Shown piece by piece: positions 8,841-16,705 of a stretch of 64,000 nucleotides of DNA. The stretch is taken from contig NZ_CP045422.1 of assembly GCF_014926585.1 (NCBI RefSeq), forward strand, positions 2,086,501-2,150,500, in the 5' to 3' direction. A program made the position numbers and the translations under genes. Every line of letters starts with the position of its first letter. Within the stretch, counting starts at the first letter, position 1. This stretch comes from Devosia beringensis. GTDB lineage: Bacteria > Pseudomonadota > Alphaproteobacteria > Rhizobiales > Devosiaceae. The notes under the pieces are model-generated. The model saw only the letters and a list, made by a program, of their open reading frames with translations, was not told where the DNA came from and did not search any database.

Positions 8841-9572
8841 ATGACCGCTGACGTGCACCGCCTCATCGCCTTTTACCGCTCGCCGCTGGGCCGGATATCC
8901 CGGGCGCTGGTGCGCGAACAGGTGGTGGCTCTGGCCGAAGATGTCAGCGGCAAGCGCGTGTTGGGGCTGGGCTTTGCCACGCCCTATCTGCGTTTTGCCT
9001 TGGGCACGGCCGAGCGGGTGCTGGCCTTTATGCCGGCGCGGCAGGGGGCCTCGGCCTGGCCGCGCGAGGGGCCGTCGCATACGGTCCTGTGCGATCCGCT
9101 CGACATGCCGCTGACCGATGCGGCGATCGACCTCACCATTGCCGTGCATGCCATGGAGCATGTGGCCGATGCCGAGGAACTCATGCGTGAGCTCTGGCGC
9201 GTGACGGCGCCCAATGGCGAATTGATCCTCGTGGTGCCGCGGCGCCGCGGGATCTGGGCCCAGCGCGACAATACCCCGTTCGGGCAGGGCAATCCCTATT
9301 CGGGCAGCCAGCTCGACAAGCTGCTGCGCGACCACAGCTTCGTGCCGATTGCCTGGCGCGACGGGCTGTTCCTGCCGCCCTTCCAGCATCCGCTGGTGCT
9401 GAAATCGACGCGGCTGTTCGAGCGGGTGGGGCGGCTGTTCGGGCCGGCCATGAGCGGGGTGATCTGCGTGCGCGCCCGCAAGCAGGCCTTTCCCGCCATT
9501 CCCCGGCGCAAGCGCGAGGAGCGATTCGTCCGCGTGCCCGGCATGAGTGCCGCAACGGCGCGGCAGGGCTGA
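8841..9572 (+). CDS. Class I SAM-dependent methyltransferase (Methyltransf_11 type)
   Basis: Predicted methyltransferase of 243 residues. The usual SAM-binding glycine loop is represented by VLGLGFATPYL near residue 40. Motif II-like DPLDMPLTDAAIDLTIAVHAMEHVAD follows at about 85-112, then RELWRVTAPNGELILVVPRR, all typical of Methyltransf_11. The substrate is unknown. The C-terminus is basic (RRKREERFVR). It starts 105 nt from the divergent gloB start, so the two promoters share this gap; a functional tie to glyoxal metabolism is speculation. After its stop comes a 390-nt non-coding stretch. Confidence 0.82.
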   Translation: MTADVHRLIAFYRSPLGRISRALVREQVVALAEDVSGKRVLGLGFATPYLRFALGTAERVLAFMPARQGASAWPREGPSHTVLCDPLDMPLTDAAIDLTIAVHAMEHVADAEELMRELWRVTAPNGELILVVPRRRGIWAQRDNTPFGQGNPYSGSQLDKLLRDHSFVPIAWRDGLFLPPFQHPLVLKSTRLFERVGRLFGPAMSGVICVRARKQAFPAIPRRKREERFVRVPGMSAATARQG

Positions 9573-9644
9573 CACTGGCCAGTGGGCGTCCCGCTCCGGC
9601 ACAGTTTGCCGCCGCCCGGGCCGGCTTCCTTCAGGCTTGACCCA

Positions 9645-9958
9645 AAGCAAGAACGAACAGAGGGCGAATCGCGCTTTGCGGGGAATGCCGCTTTGTTCAC
9701 GGCTGCATGTGGTGGGCCGAAGGCGCAGCAGGCACTAGTCGACTGGGAGAGGCGGCGGATGGGCCAAATTCCGGTCATTACCCGTTCATACTGGTGAACA
9801 AAGTATGAAGATCGGGCCAAAACGGGCAGGTGTTGCGACAAGCTTGCTCAGACGAGGCGGCGTCGCGGGGCGGGCGTTAACCGGCCCAGGCAGGCGGGGC
9901 GGGCGCAAAAATCGACGAAATTATCAAAACAGCAATTGACCGTCCCGAAGCGGGACGC
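9645..9958. repeat. Two-copy intergenic element, copy A
   Basis: Non-coding DNA between the convergent methyltransferase and DUF3108 genes, filling most of the 390-nt gap 9573-9962. Blocks shared with 16262-16587 are: GAACGAACAGA...CGAATCG, GTTCACGGCT followed by TGTGGTGGG, CAGGCAC, CCAAAT..CCG, and GAACAAAG..TGAA. At the end, TTGACCGTCC leads into a GTCCCG/CGGGAC hairpin. The distance from AACAAAG to TTGACCG is 146 nt in both copies. A conserved small RNA, a regulatory element or a decayed mobile repeat are all possible. No open reading frame is convincing here. Confidence 0.55.
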
Positions 9959-9962
9959 GGCG

Positions 9963-10745
9963 CTAAAAGCGCATGCCGGTCAGGACCATGGACAGATCGC
10001 CCATATTGGTGCCGAGCAGCACGCGATAGGGGATGAAATAGCCCGTCTCGCCCAGCGGGGCGTACCAGACGATGATGCGGTCGCTGTCGGCCAGGTAATT
10101 GGTGATCTCGGAACTGGTGAAATGGCCCGAGATCGGATTGTAGTCGACCGAACACAGCACGACCGGCCCCTGATAGCCGGTGCGGGCCGAGGTGGCATTG
10201 TCATCGCCGGCATAGCGCATGACGAGGTTGAAGCGCTCGACGCCGGTAAAGACGCCGACCTCGCGGTCGCACAGGCTCTTGTCGAGGGCGGTGCCCTTGA
10301 GCACGAAGGCGGAGAGGAAATCGCTGACGCCGGTCAGATGCTTGCGCTCGAGCGGCACGCGGTCATAATTGTCGATGATGGGCGGCTCGACCTTGAAGGA
10401 GCCGACATCGCCACCGGCAAAGGTGACGTCGATGTCGAAGGTCTCGCCATTGGCGCGGGTCTGCAGGGTGAAGGCCTGGGCGGCCAGCCGGCTGCCGGTC
10501 GAACTGCCCGAGGCGCTGGCCTTGGCGGTGCCACTGGCAACCACGGCGCCGAGCCCGGCCACATTGGCGGAGAGATCAAGGCCGAAGCGGGCGCCGTCAT
10601 CGCGCAGGTCGACATTCATGGTGGCGATGTTGATGCCGCCCAGGGTCAGTACATAGCCGGCAGTGGCATCGACCTCGGCCGCGATCGCAGGCGGGCAGGC
10701 GAACAGCGCCAGTGCGGCGAGAACGGCGAAACGGGGCTGGGTCAA
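9963..10745 (-). CDS. DUF3108 domain-containing exported protein
   Basis: Predicted periplasmic protein of about 260 residues with a signal peptide (TQPRFAVLAALALFACPPAIAA) and a DUF3108 beta-rich body: AGYVLTLGGINIATMNVDL near the start, DFLSAFVLKG and CDREVGVFTGVERFNLVMRY in the middle, and WYAPLGETGYFIPYRVLLGT at the end. Its role is unknown; the family has been linked to the envelope. I placed the start at the TTG at 10745 because it puts the signal peptide first. The only upstream ATG (10868) would add 41 basic residues and lie inside the rpmB promoter. The rpmB neighbourhood looks conserved in Rhizobiales. Confidence 0.8.
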   Translation of the reverse strand: MTQPRFAVLAALALFACPPAIAAEVDATAGYVLTLGGINIATMNVDLRDDGARFGLDLSANVAGLGAVVASGTAKASASGSSTGSRLAAQAFTLQTRANGETFDIDVTFAGGDVGSFKVEPPIIDNYDRVPLERKHLTGVSDFLSAFVLKGTALDKSLCDREVGVFTGVERFNLVMRYAGDDNATSARTGYQGPVVLCSVDYNPISGHFTSSEITNYLADSDRIIVWYAPLGETGYFIPYRVLLGTNMGDLSMVLTGMRF

Positions 10746-10851
10746 GGGCGGGCGTCTCTGCAAAGGGGTCGCGAATCGGGGTAAGGTCTGAAAGTGCCGT
10801 TTGCCGCGGCCCTCTGCAAGCCGCTCGCGCCGGATTGAGGCGGCCTTTGTC

Positions 10852-10880
10852 TTGACGGGCCCGCCCATATTCTCTAAAGA
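10852..10880 (+). promoter_or_regulatory. Predicted housekeeping promoter of rpmB
   Basis: TTGACG at 10852-10857, a 17-nt spacer, and TAAAGA at 10875-10880 give a sigma-70-like promoter about 80 nt upstream of rpmB. The spacing is ideal and the -10 is moderate. Confidence 0.5.
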
Positions 10881-10962
10881 GCCCTCAGATTTCAGACACT
10901 ACAGGCCCAATGCGGGGCATTGATCCCTGCACCAGAGGCCTTTTGCAACAGGATAGATGACC

Positions 10963-11247
10963 ATGGCACGGCGCTGTGAACTTACCGGCAAGGGCGTTTT
11001 GGTTGGCAACAACGTTTCGCACGCTCTCAATCGTACCCGTCGTCGGTTCCTTCCGAACCTGGTGAACGTGACGCTGATCTCGGAGGCGCTCAACCGCCCC
11101 GTCAAGCTGCGCATCACCGCCTATGCCCTGCGTTCGGTTGAACACCGCGGTGGGCTCGATGCTTTCCTGCTCAAGCAGAGCGACGACACGCTGTCGACGC
11201 TGGCCCAGGGCATCAAGAAGGAAGTGCGCGCCGCTCTGGCTGCGTAA
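10963..11247 (+). CDS. rpmB: 50S ribosomal protein L28
   Basis: Ribosomal large-subunit protein of 94 residues: [32 protein letters not shown] at the start, with the conserved [24 protein letters not shown] block in the second half. The length matches alphaproteobacterial L28. An ATG lies at 10957 and another at 10963; AGGA at 10950-10953 is better spaced from the second, which also gives the canonical MARRCE start. A strong terminator follows, so the gene is probably monocistronic. Confidence 0.96.
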   Translation: MARRCELTGKGVLVGNNVSHALNRTRRRFLPNLVNVTLISEALNRPVKLRITAYALRSVEHRGGLDAFLLKQSDDTLSTLAQGIKKEVRAALAA

Positions 11248-11270
11248 GCTTCTGTCCTTGTGACGAATTG

Positions 11271-11305
11271 ACCGCGTGGGGTTCAGCTCCACGCGGTTTT
11301 TCTTT
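11271..11305 (+). terminator. Strong intrinsic terminator of rpmB
   Basis: ACCGCGTGG (11271-11279) and CCACGCGGT (11289-11297) form a perfect 9-bp stem followed by TTTTTCTTTT, 23 nt after the rpmB stop. Confidence 0.9.
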
Positions 11306-11372
11306 TGTGCCAATCTCGGCACATTCCGCCCCGGTCTTTTGCCGGTTGGCGGCCTTCTAGAGGTGCATTGTT

Positions 11373-12059
11373 ATGCTAGCTCGCTTGCTGGCGGCTATTG
11401 CCGCCATGGTCGTTGTCGTCGCGGCCTCCAATATTCTCGTGCTCTATCCGCTGCAGGCCCAGCTCGGCCCGGTCAATCTGGCGGACCTGTTGACCTGGGG
11501 CGCCTTCACCTTCCCCTTTGCCTTCCTCATCACCGATCTCACCAACCGGTTTGACGGCGCGCGCAGTGCCCGCCTGGTCGTGCTGGTGGGCTTTGCCGTG
11601 GGTCTGGGCGTCTCGCTCTATCTCAGCTATCAGCCCCTGCCCTGGAACCCCCAGGGCGGTCCGGCAACGACGCAGCGCATTGCGCTGGCTTCGGCCACGG
11701 CCTTCCTGGTCGGGCAGTTGCTCGATATCGCCGTGTTCTCGCGGCTGCGCGCGGCCAGGGCCTGGTACCTGCCGCCGCTGGTGGGGTCGCTGTTCGGTTC
11801 GCTGATCGATACCACGATCTTCTTCTCGGTAGCCTTTGCGCCGGCGCTGGCCGGCGTGGACGCGCTGTTCGGCCTTGCCGATGGGTCGCTGGGCTTTCCG
11901 GCGCCCTGGCTGGGCCTGGGCCCCGACGTGCCGCTCTGGACCTCGCTGGCGACCGGCGACTTCCTGGTCAAGTTCCTTGCCGCCCTCCTCTTGCTGGCGC
12001 CCTATCGCCTGCTGATGGGCAGGATCAGGCCGCTGCCGCCGCTGGGCGCCCGCGCCTAG
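11373..12059 (+). CDS. yhhQ: VUT family (YhhQ-type) queuosine-precursor transporter
   Basis: Integral membrane protein of 228 residues with about six hydrophobic segments. The family signature GAFTFPFAFLITDLTNRFDG sits at about 43-62, and FLVGQLLDIAVFSRLR and LPPLVGSLFGSLIDTTIFF follow, as in YhhQ/DUF165 proteins. E. coli YhhQ imports the queuosine precursors preQ0 and preQ1; the substrate here is inferred by family. The ATG at 11373 follows AGAGGTG. No preQ1 riboswitch is obvious in the 67 nt between the rpmB terminator and this start. A strong bidirectional terminator separates it from fdxA. Confidence 0.85.
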   Translation: MLARLLAAIAAMVVVVAASNILVLYPLQAQLGPVNLADLLTWGAFTFPFAFLITDLTNRFDGARSARLVVLVGFAVGLGVSLYLSYQPLPWNPQGGPATTQRIALASATAFLVGQLLDIAVFSRLRAARAWYLPPLVGSLFGSLIDTTIFFSVAFAPALAGVDALFGLADGSLGFPAPWLGLGPDVPLWTSLATGDFLVKFLAALLLLAPYRLLMGRIRPLPPLGARA

Positions 12060-12080
12060 GCCAAGCGACGCCATAGACTG

Positions 12081-12123
12081 AAAAACCCGACATCGGCCTC
12101 AGGCTGATGTCGGGTTTTTTGTT
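12081..12123. terminator. Bidirectional terminator between yhhQ and fdxA
   Basis: AAAAACCCGACATC..GATGTCGGGTTTTTT: a long GC stem flanked by A-run and T-run, so it can end transcripts from both convergent genes. Confidence 0.92.
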
Positions 12124-12156
12124 TGGGGTATTGGGCAAAGCGGCAGACGGAAGATC

Positions 12157-12495
12157 TCAGTCGCCTTCGCCAGGCGCCTCGGAGAAGTACTTCTCGAACT
12201 TGCCGGTCTCGCCGTCCTTTTCCTTGGCCTGCGGCAGCGGATCGCGCCGCTCGGTCAGGTTGGGCCAGAGCGAGGCGAATTTGGTATTGACCTCGAGCCA
12301 GTGGTCGAGCCCGCTTTCGGTATCGGGCTTGATGGCTTCGGCCGGGCATTCGGGCTCGCAGACGCCACAGTCGATGCACTCGTCGGGGTGGATCACCAGC
12401 ATGTTCTCACCCTCATAAAAGCAGTCCACCGGACAGACTTCGACGCAATCGGTGTACTTGCAGGCAATGCAGTTGTCGGTGACGATATAGGTCAT
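12157..12495 (-). CDS. fdxA: Seven-iron ferredoxin FdxA
   Basis: Small cytosolic electron carrier of 112 residues. [26 protein letters not shown] binds one [3Fe-4S] and part of a [4Fe-4S] cluster, and the second motif [16 protein letters not shown] completes the set. The long C-terminal extension after residue 60 ([20 protein letters not shown]) is typical of proteobacterial FdxA. It is the last gene of the helicase-S4-fdxA minus-strand run, an order I associate with Rhizobiales. Its redox partner is not known from sequence. Confidence 0.95.
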   Translation of the reverse strand: MTYIVTDNCIACKYTDCVEVCPVDCFYEGENMLVIHPDECIDCGVCEPECPAEAIKPDTESGLDHWLEVNTKFASLWPNLTERRDPLPQAKEKDGETGKFEKYFSEAPGEGD

Positions 12496-12647
12496 CTAGG
12501 CGGGCATCCCGAACAGAAGCCGGGCCAGCGCGGTTGGCGCGGCGCGGCAGGTCTCAACGGCTCCGTTGCTAAACTTTTTCTGTGGGCGCTGCAAGGCTGG
12601 CAGGGGGCAGGGTTTGGCGCGTTGGGTGGCGCAGGCAGCAAAATTTG

Positions 12648-13061
12648 TCAGGGCTCGTCATCCCCGCCGCGAAACCGGTCGGTGTCGCGCCGTTCCTTCT
12701 TGGTCGGGCGGCCCGCCCCGTCGTCGCGTTGCGCGATGGCGGCCTCATAGGGGGATCGCTCGGCCCTGGGCAGTGTAGGCGGCGACAGGTCCTCGTAGAG
12801 CGTCTGGGCCTCGCTGGCAGGGCCGCGCCGGGTGCCCGGATCGATGATGCGCCAGACCAGGATGCGCTCATGCAGCGCCATGGTCAGCACATCGCCGGCA
12901 CCGACCTTGAGGTCGCTGCGGATGGTGCGTTCGGCATTGACCCGAACGGCGCCCGATTCAATGTATTTCTGCGCCAGGGTGCGCGACTTGATGGCGCGCG
13001 CAAAGAACAGGAACTTGTCGAGCCGCTCCTTGCGGGCGGCGGGCTCGACAAGCCCTGCCAA
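12648..13061 (-). CDS. S4-domain RNA-binding protein (Hsp15-like)
   Basis: A 137-residue protein with an N-terminal S4 RNA-binding domain at about 10-75: ERLDKFLFFARAIKSRTLAQKYIESGAVRVNAERTIRSDLKVGAGDVLTM. This is the pattern of ribosome-associated heat shock protein Hsp15. The C-terminal half is charged and probably disordered (RPTKKERRDTDRFRGGDDEP). The start appears to be the TTG at 13061, 3 nt after the helicase stop, so translation is likely coupled. A role in recycling stalled 50S subunits is inferred from Hsp15. Confidence 0.86.
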   Translation of the reverse strand: MAGLVEPAARKERLDKFLFFARAIKSRTLAQKYIESGAVRVNAERTIRSDLKVGAGDVLTMALHERILVWRIIDPGTRRGPASEAQTLYEDLSPPTLPRAERSPYEAAIAQRDDGAGRPTKKERRDTDRFRGGDDEP

Positions 13062-13064
13062 TTG

Positions 13065-16000
13065 CTAGTTTGCCTTGCCGTCGCGCAGGGCGGCCAGCTT
13101 GGCGAAGGGGCTATCGGGATCGAAAGCCTTTTCGCGCTTTTCCTCACGCGGCTGCTGGAACCGGGCCTGCTCGCCCTTCTGGCTGTCCGGACGGCGGTTT
13201 TCGCTGTGCGGGCGGGCATCGGGCTTGGCCGGCCGCGCATTGGCGGGCCGGGCATTGGCAGGGCGGGTATTGGCCGGCTTGGGGTTGAGATGCTGGGCCT
13301 TGGTCAGGTCCTGCACTTCACCCTCGGGCCGGCGGGGCGCGGTCGAGCGATTGCGCTCGGGACGCTTGGCCTGTGCTTCGCCCTCGGGGCGACGACGGCC
13401 GTCATGCCGTTTGGCCTCGGGGCGCTTGCCGCTGGGCGACCAGATTTCGTCATATTCGGGCTCGGCCGGGGCAGCCGGCTCGACCGGTGCCGTCTGGCCA
13501 GTGGTCGCCTCGGTTGCGGGCGAGGCCTCGACAATGGTCGTGTCAGGCATGGCCATGCTCTGGGCGGGGGTCGCCTCGTCCATGACAGCCTCGATTGGCG
13601 CCTCGTCGGCGGCATCGGTGCTGGCCGGGGCCTCGGTCAGGCTCTCTTCAAGTGCGGGCGCATCGGCGCTGGCTTCGGCCGGGGTCGCTGCCACGGGCTC
13701 AACCGGCGCTGGCGCTGCCGTCTTGAGCGTACGTTTGACGCGATAGCCCAGCGAATTGAGGATCGAGGCGAAGTCTTCGCCCGAGCAACCCAGCAGCGAG
13801 GTCATTTCCACGGTGACGCGGAAGCCATTGCCTTCGGCGGCGCCGGCGGGCAGTTCGCCCTGGTGCCGCGTCGGATCGAGCGCGATCAGCGGCCGGATGA
13901 TGTCGGCCAGGCGCTCGAGGATATCGACGCGGACGGCGCGCTTGCCGGCCACCTTGAAGCCGGCAATCTCATAGAGCCTGGTGTCGACCTCGGGATCGAC
14001 GACAAAGCTGGTGCGGCCGCTCAGCACGATGTGGGGGATATCGGTGACGCCGGGCTGGCGCACGCCGCCATTCTTGAGCGCAAACAGGATCAGCGCCAGT
14101 TCGCGCGGGGCGGGCTTGAGCGAGAGCGGCAGGTAGATGTGATAGGCGCCGAACTTGATGCCCAGCTTGCGCATCTTGCCGCGCACGTCCTGGTCGAGGT
14201 TCTTGACCTCGTCAGCGACCTGGTTGCGGGGGATGAGCCCGAGATGCTCGAACAGCTGGAAGCCGATGCCGCGCGCGGCGCCATCGAGATCGGCCGGGGC
14301 TTCGAGCGCCATGACGGGCTCGAGAATGGTGTTGACGTGATGGCGCAGCCAGAGGCTCAGCCGATCCTGCACGCGTTCGAGGTCGGTGCCGGTCAGCGTC
14401 TCGTCCGCCAGGATCAGGATGCGGGGCCGGTAGAGCGTGTCGCCCTCGATCAGCTCGGCGACGATGTCGCCCTTCCAGCGCATGCGGCCATCGGTGGCCA
14501 GCACGAATTCCTCATTGGGCGCCCCCGCCAGGCGTTCGGCCCGGTGGTGGATTTCGGGCGCGACAACCTGATCGGCGGCGGAGCGCAGATTCTTGATGTC
14601 GGCATCGCCGTCGTTGCGGGCCAGGGTAAAGCGGAAGCCTTCAAGCGTGCCGATGAGATGGCCTTCCAGCCGTACTTCGCCGCGCTCATTGATCTCGGGA
14701 GATGCCATACGTTTGTCTTTCAGGTGACGAAGCAACACGCTGGTGCGCCGGTCGACGAAGCGCTGGGTCAGGCGCTCGTGCAGCGCATCACTCAGCCGGT
14801 CCTCAATGTCTCGGGTCTTTTCGCGCCAATGTGAAGGGTCTGCAAGCCAGTTTTTGCGGTTGGCGACGAAGGTCCATGTCCGAATCTGCTTGATCCGGTT
14901 GCTCAAAGTATCGATGTCGCCGCTGGCATTGTCGCAAAAGCGGACCTGCTCGGCAATCCAGTCTGCGTCCACCTTACCCCGCTTGACCAGATCAGCGTAA
15001 ATATGGGTAACGATTTCGCCGTGATTGGCGGGTGAAATGCCCTGATAATCAGGGATTTGGCAGCATTCCCACAAAAGTCGGGCGCCATCGAGGCCGCGCG
15101 CCAGCTTGCCGGCCTCGTTGCGGGCGACAAATTCGAGCGCGCGCTGGTCGGTTGCGATTGGCACCCGGGTCAGCGTGCGGCTGTCCGAACTCATTTCGAG
15201 GCTGTTGAGCAAAGCCGGGATGGATGAATAATCCAGCCGGTTGTTGCGCCATTGCAGCACTTTGATGGGCTCGAAATCGTGGGTTTCGAGCGCAATCACC
15301 ATTTCCTCGTCGAATCCCTCGGTGCCGGCAGTGACGCCAAAGGTGCCGTTGCGGGCATGCCGACCGGCGCGACCGGCGATCTGGCCGAGCTCGGCGGGGG
15401 TCAGCGGCCGGCTGGTGCGGCCGTCGAACTTGCTGTCATCGGCAAAGGCGACGTGATGGATATCAAGGTTGAGGCCCATGCCGATGGCATCGGTGGCGAC
15501 GAGAAAATCGACATCGCCATTCTGGTAGAGCTCGACCTGGGCATTGCGGGTGCGGGGGCTGAGCGCGCCCATGACCACGGCCGCGCCGCCGCGCTCGCGC
15601 CGGATCAGCTCGGCAATGGCGTAAACCTGGCGGCCGGAAAAGGCGACGATGGCCGAGCGGGGCGGCTGGCGGGAAATCTTCCTGGAGCCGGCATAGACCA
15701 GCTGGCTGAAGCGCGGCCGATCGATGATCTGGGCGTCGGGCAGCAGCTTGCGGATCACCGGCGCCATGGTGGCGGCGCCCAGCAGCAGCGTCTCATGCAG
15801 GCCGCGGGCGTGCAGGATGCGGTCGGTAAAGACATGGCCGCGGTCGAAATCGGTGGCGGTCTGGATCTCGTCGATGGCCAGACAATCGACGCGGATATCG
15901 GTGGGCATGGCCTCGACCGTGCAGACCCAGTAGCGCGGCTTGGCCGGCACGATGCGCTCTTCGCCGGTGACCAGCGCCACGGCCTGTTCACCGACCCGTT

Positions 16001-16157
16001 CGACACAGCGCTGATAAACCTCGCGCGCCAGCAAACGCAGCGGCAGGCCGATCATCCCGGTGGGATGGGCCAGCATGCGCTCGATGGCAAAATAGGTCTT
16101 GCCGGTATTGGTGGGGCCAAGGATCGCCTTGACGGATTGGGCGGGCGCAAAGGTCAT
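13065..16157 (-). CDS. Large SUV3-like superfamily 2 helicase with disordered basic tail
   Basis: Predicted RNA/DNA helicase of 1030 residues. Walker A is GPTNTGKT (residues 14-21), Walker B the unusual DEIQ form (near 95) shared with mitochondrial SUV3, then DRILHARGLHETLLLGAATM, the helicase C block with VATDAIGMGLNLDI, and QIAGRAGRHARNGTFGV. The middle third is conserved but of unclear fold. From about residue 800 the protein becomes low-complexity, Ala/Pro/Glu-rich and then very basic, with PANARPANARPAKPDARP repeats. The ATG at 16157 has GAGG upstream. It heads the helicase-S4-fdxA run. A role in RNA metabolism is inferred from SUV3. Confidence 0.88.
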   Translation of the reverse strand: MTFAPAQSVKAILGPTNTGKTYFAIERMLAHPTGMIGLPLRLLAREVYQRCVERVGEQAVALVTGEERIVPAKPRYWVCTVEAMPTDIRVDCLAIDEIQTATDFDRGHVFTDRILHARGLHETLLLGAATMAPVIRKLLPDAQIIDRPRFSQLVYAGSRKISRQPPRSAIVAFSGRQVYAIAELIRRERGGAAVVMGALSPRTRNAQVELYQNGDVDFLVATDAIGMGLNLDIHHVAFADDSKFDGRTSRPLTPAELGQIAGRAGRHARNGTFGVTAGTEGFDEEMVIALETHDFEPIKVLQWRNNRLDYSSIPALLNSLEMSSDSRTLTRVPIATDQRALEFVARNEAGKLARGLDGARLLWECCQIPDYQGISPANHGEIVTHIYADLVKRGKVDADWIAEQVRFCDNASGDIDTLSNRIKQIRTWTFVANRKNWLADPSHWREKTRDIEDRLSDALHERLTQRFVDRRTSVLLRHLKDKRMASPEINERGEVRLEGHLIGTLEGFRFTLARNDGDADIKNLRSAADQVVAPEIHHRAERLAGAPNEEFVLATDGRMRWKGDIVAELIEGDTLYRPRILILADETLTGTDLERVQDRLSLWLRHHVNTILEPVMALEAPADLDGAARGIGFQLFEHLGLIPRNQVADEVKNLDQDVRGKMRKLGIKFGAYHIYLPLSLKPAPRELALILFALKNGGVRQPGVTDIPHIVLSGRTSFVVDPEVDTRLYEIAGFKVAGKRAVRVDILERLADIIRPLIALDPTRHQGELPAGAAEGNGFRVTVEMTSLLGCSGEDFASILNSLGYRVKRTLKTAAPAPVEPVAATPAEASADAPALEESLTEAPASTDAADEAPIEAVMDEATPAQSMAMPDTTIVEASPATEATTGQTAPVEPAAPAEPEYDEIWSPSGKRPEAKRHDGRRRPEGEAQAKRPERNRSTAPRRPEGEVQDLTKAQHLNPKPANTRPANARPANARPAKPDARPHSENRRPDSQKGEQARFQQPREEKREKAFDPDSPFAKLAALRDGKAN
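13231..13275. repeat. Tandem 15-bp repeats inside the helicase tail
   Basis: Three near-identical 15-bp units encode the PAN(T/A)R repeats of the helicase C-terminus. They may vary in copy number between strains by slippage without shifting the frame. Confidence 0.6.
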
Positions 16158-16261
16158 TTGGCCTCAATGTAGGGCGTCCCCGCGACAGTTGCGAGTGGGT
16201 GCCTTCATTGTCCCAAGAAAGGACAGTCATTGCGACCTTTTTGCCATGCGGTTCGGGAATA

Positions 16262-16587
16262 GAACAAGGCGCGAACGAAACAGAACCGAATCGGCGTGTT
16301 CAGCAGAATCCCGGTTCGTTCACGGCTAGCTGTGGTGGGTCGCTGCCCGCGTCAGGCACAAGCGGGTTCATGCGGTTGTCATCGCCGCCCGAAAGGCGCC
16401 AAATCCGTTCAGCTTCCCTAACAAAGCGTGAATTTTGGCGCGCCGAGGGCGAATGTGACGGAAAAGTTAACGCGCCGGGCCGGCACTTTTCTTTGCCCTT
16501 GTGGTTTGCCTGCCCGGCCCGGCTGGCGGCAGACGCGGCACGTTCATGATAAAGCCGGTTGACCGTCCTGTTGCGGGACAGGGGCAT
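16262..16587. repeat. Two-copy intergenic element, copy B
   Basis: Most of the 548-nt gap 16158-16705 between the divergent helicase and hisC genes. It shares ordered blocks with 9645-9958: GAACGAAACAGA...CGAATCG, GTTCACGGCT followed by TGTGGTGGG, CAGGCAC, CCAAATCCG, AACAAAG..TGAA, and TTGACCGTCC with a GTCCTG/CGGGAC hairpin. The arms GAACGAA (16273-16279) and TTCGTTC (16315-16321) are kept as an inverted repeat, with different bases from copy A. The rest of the gap (16158-16261 and 16588-16705) holds only the promoter regions of the two flanking genes. Confidence 0.55.
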
Positions 16588-16705
16588 GGAATCGGCAGGG
16601 GTCGCGCCGCGCCATCGGGCAGGGGTACAATCAGCGAGAAGCGCTTTGCCAAGCCCTGGTAGTTTGACTATGGTCCGCGCGGTTTTTCAGCCCAGAAATG
16701 GCATC

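Noticed and set aside
11306..11372. Possible preQ1 riboswitch before the YhhQ-type transporter
   Set aside because: The space between the rpmB terminator and the start is 67 nt and I could not find the pseudoknot core of any preQ1 class.
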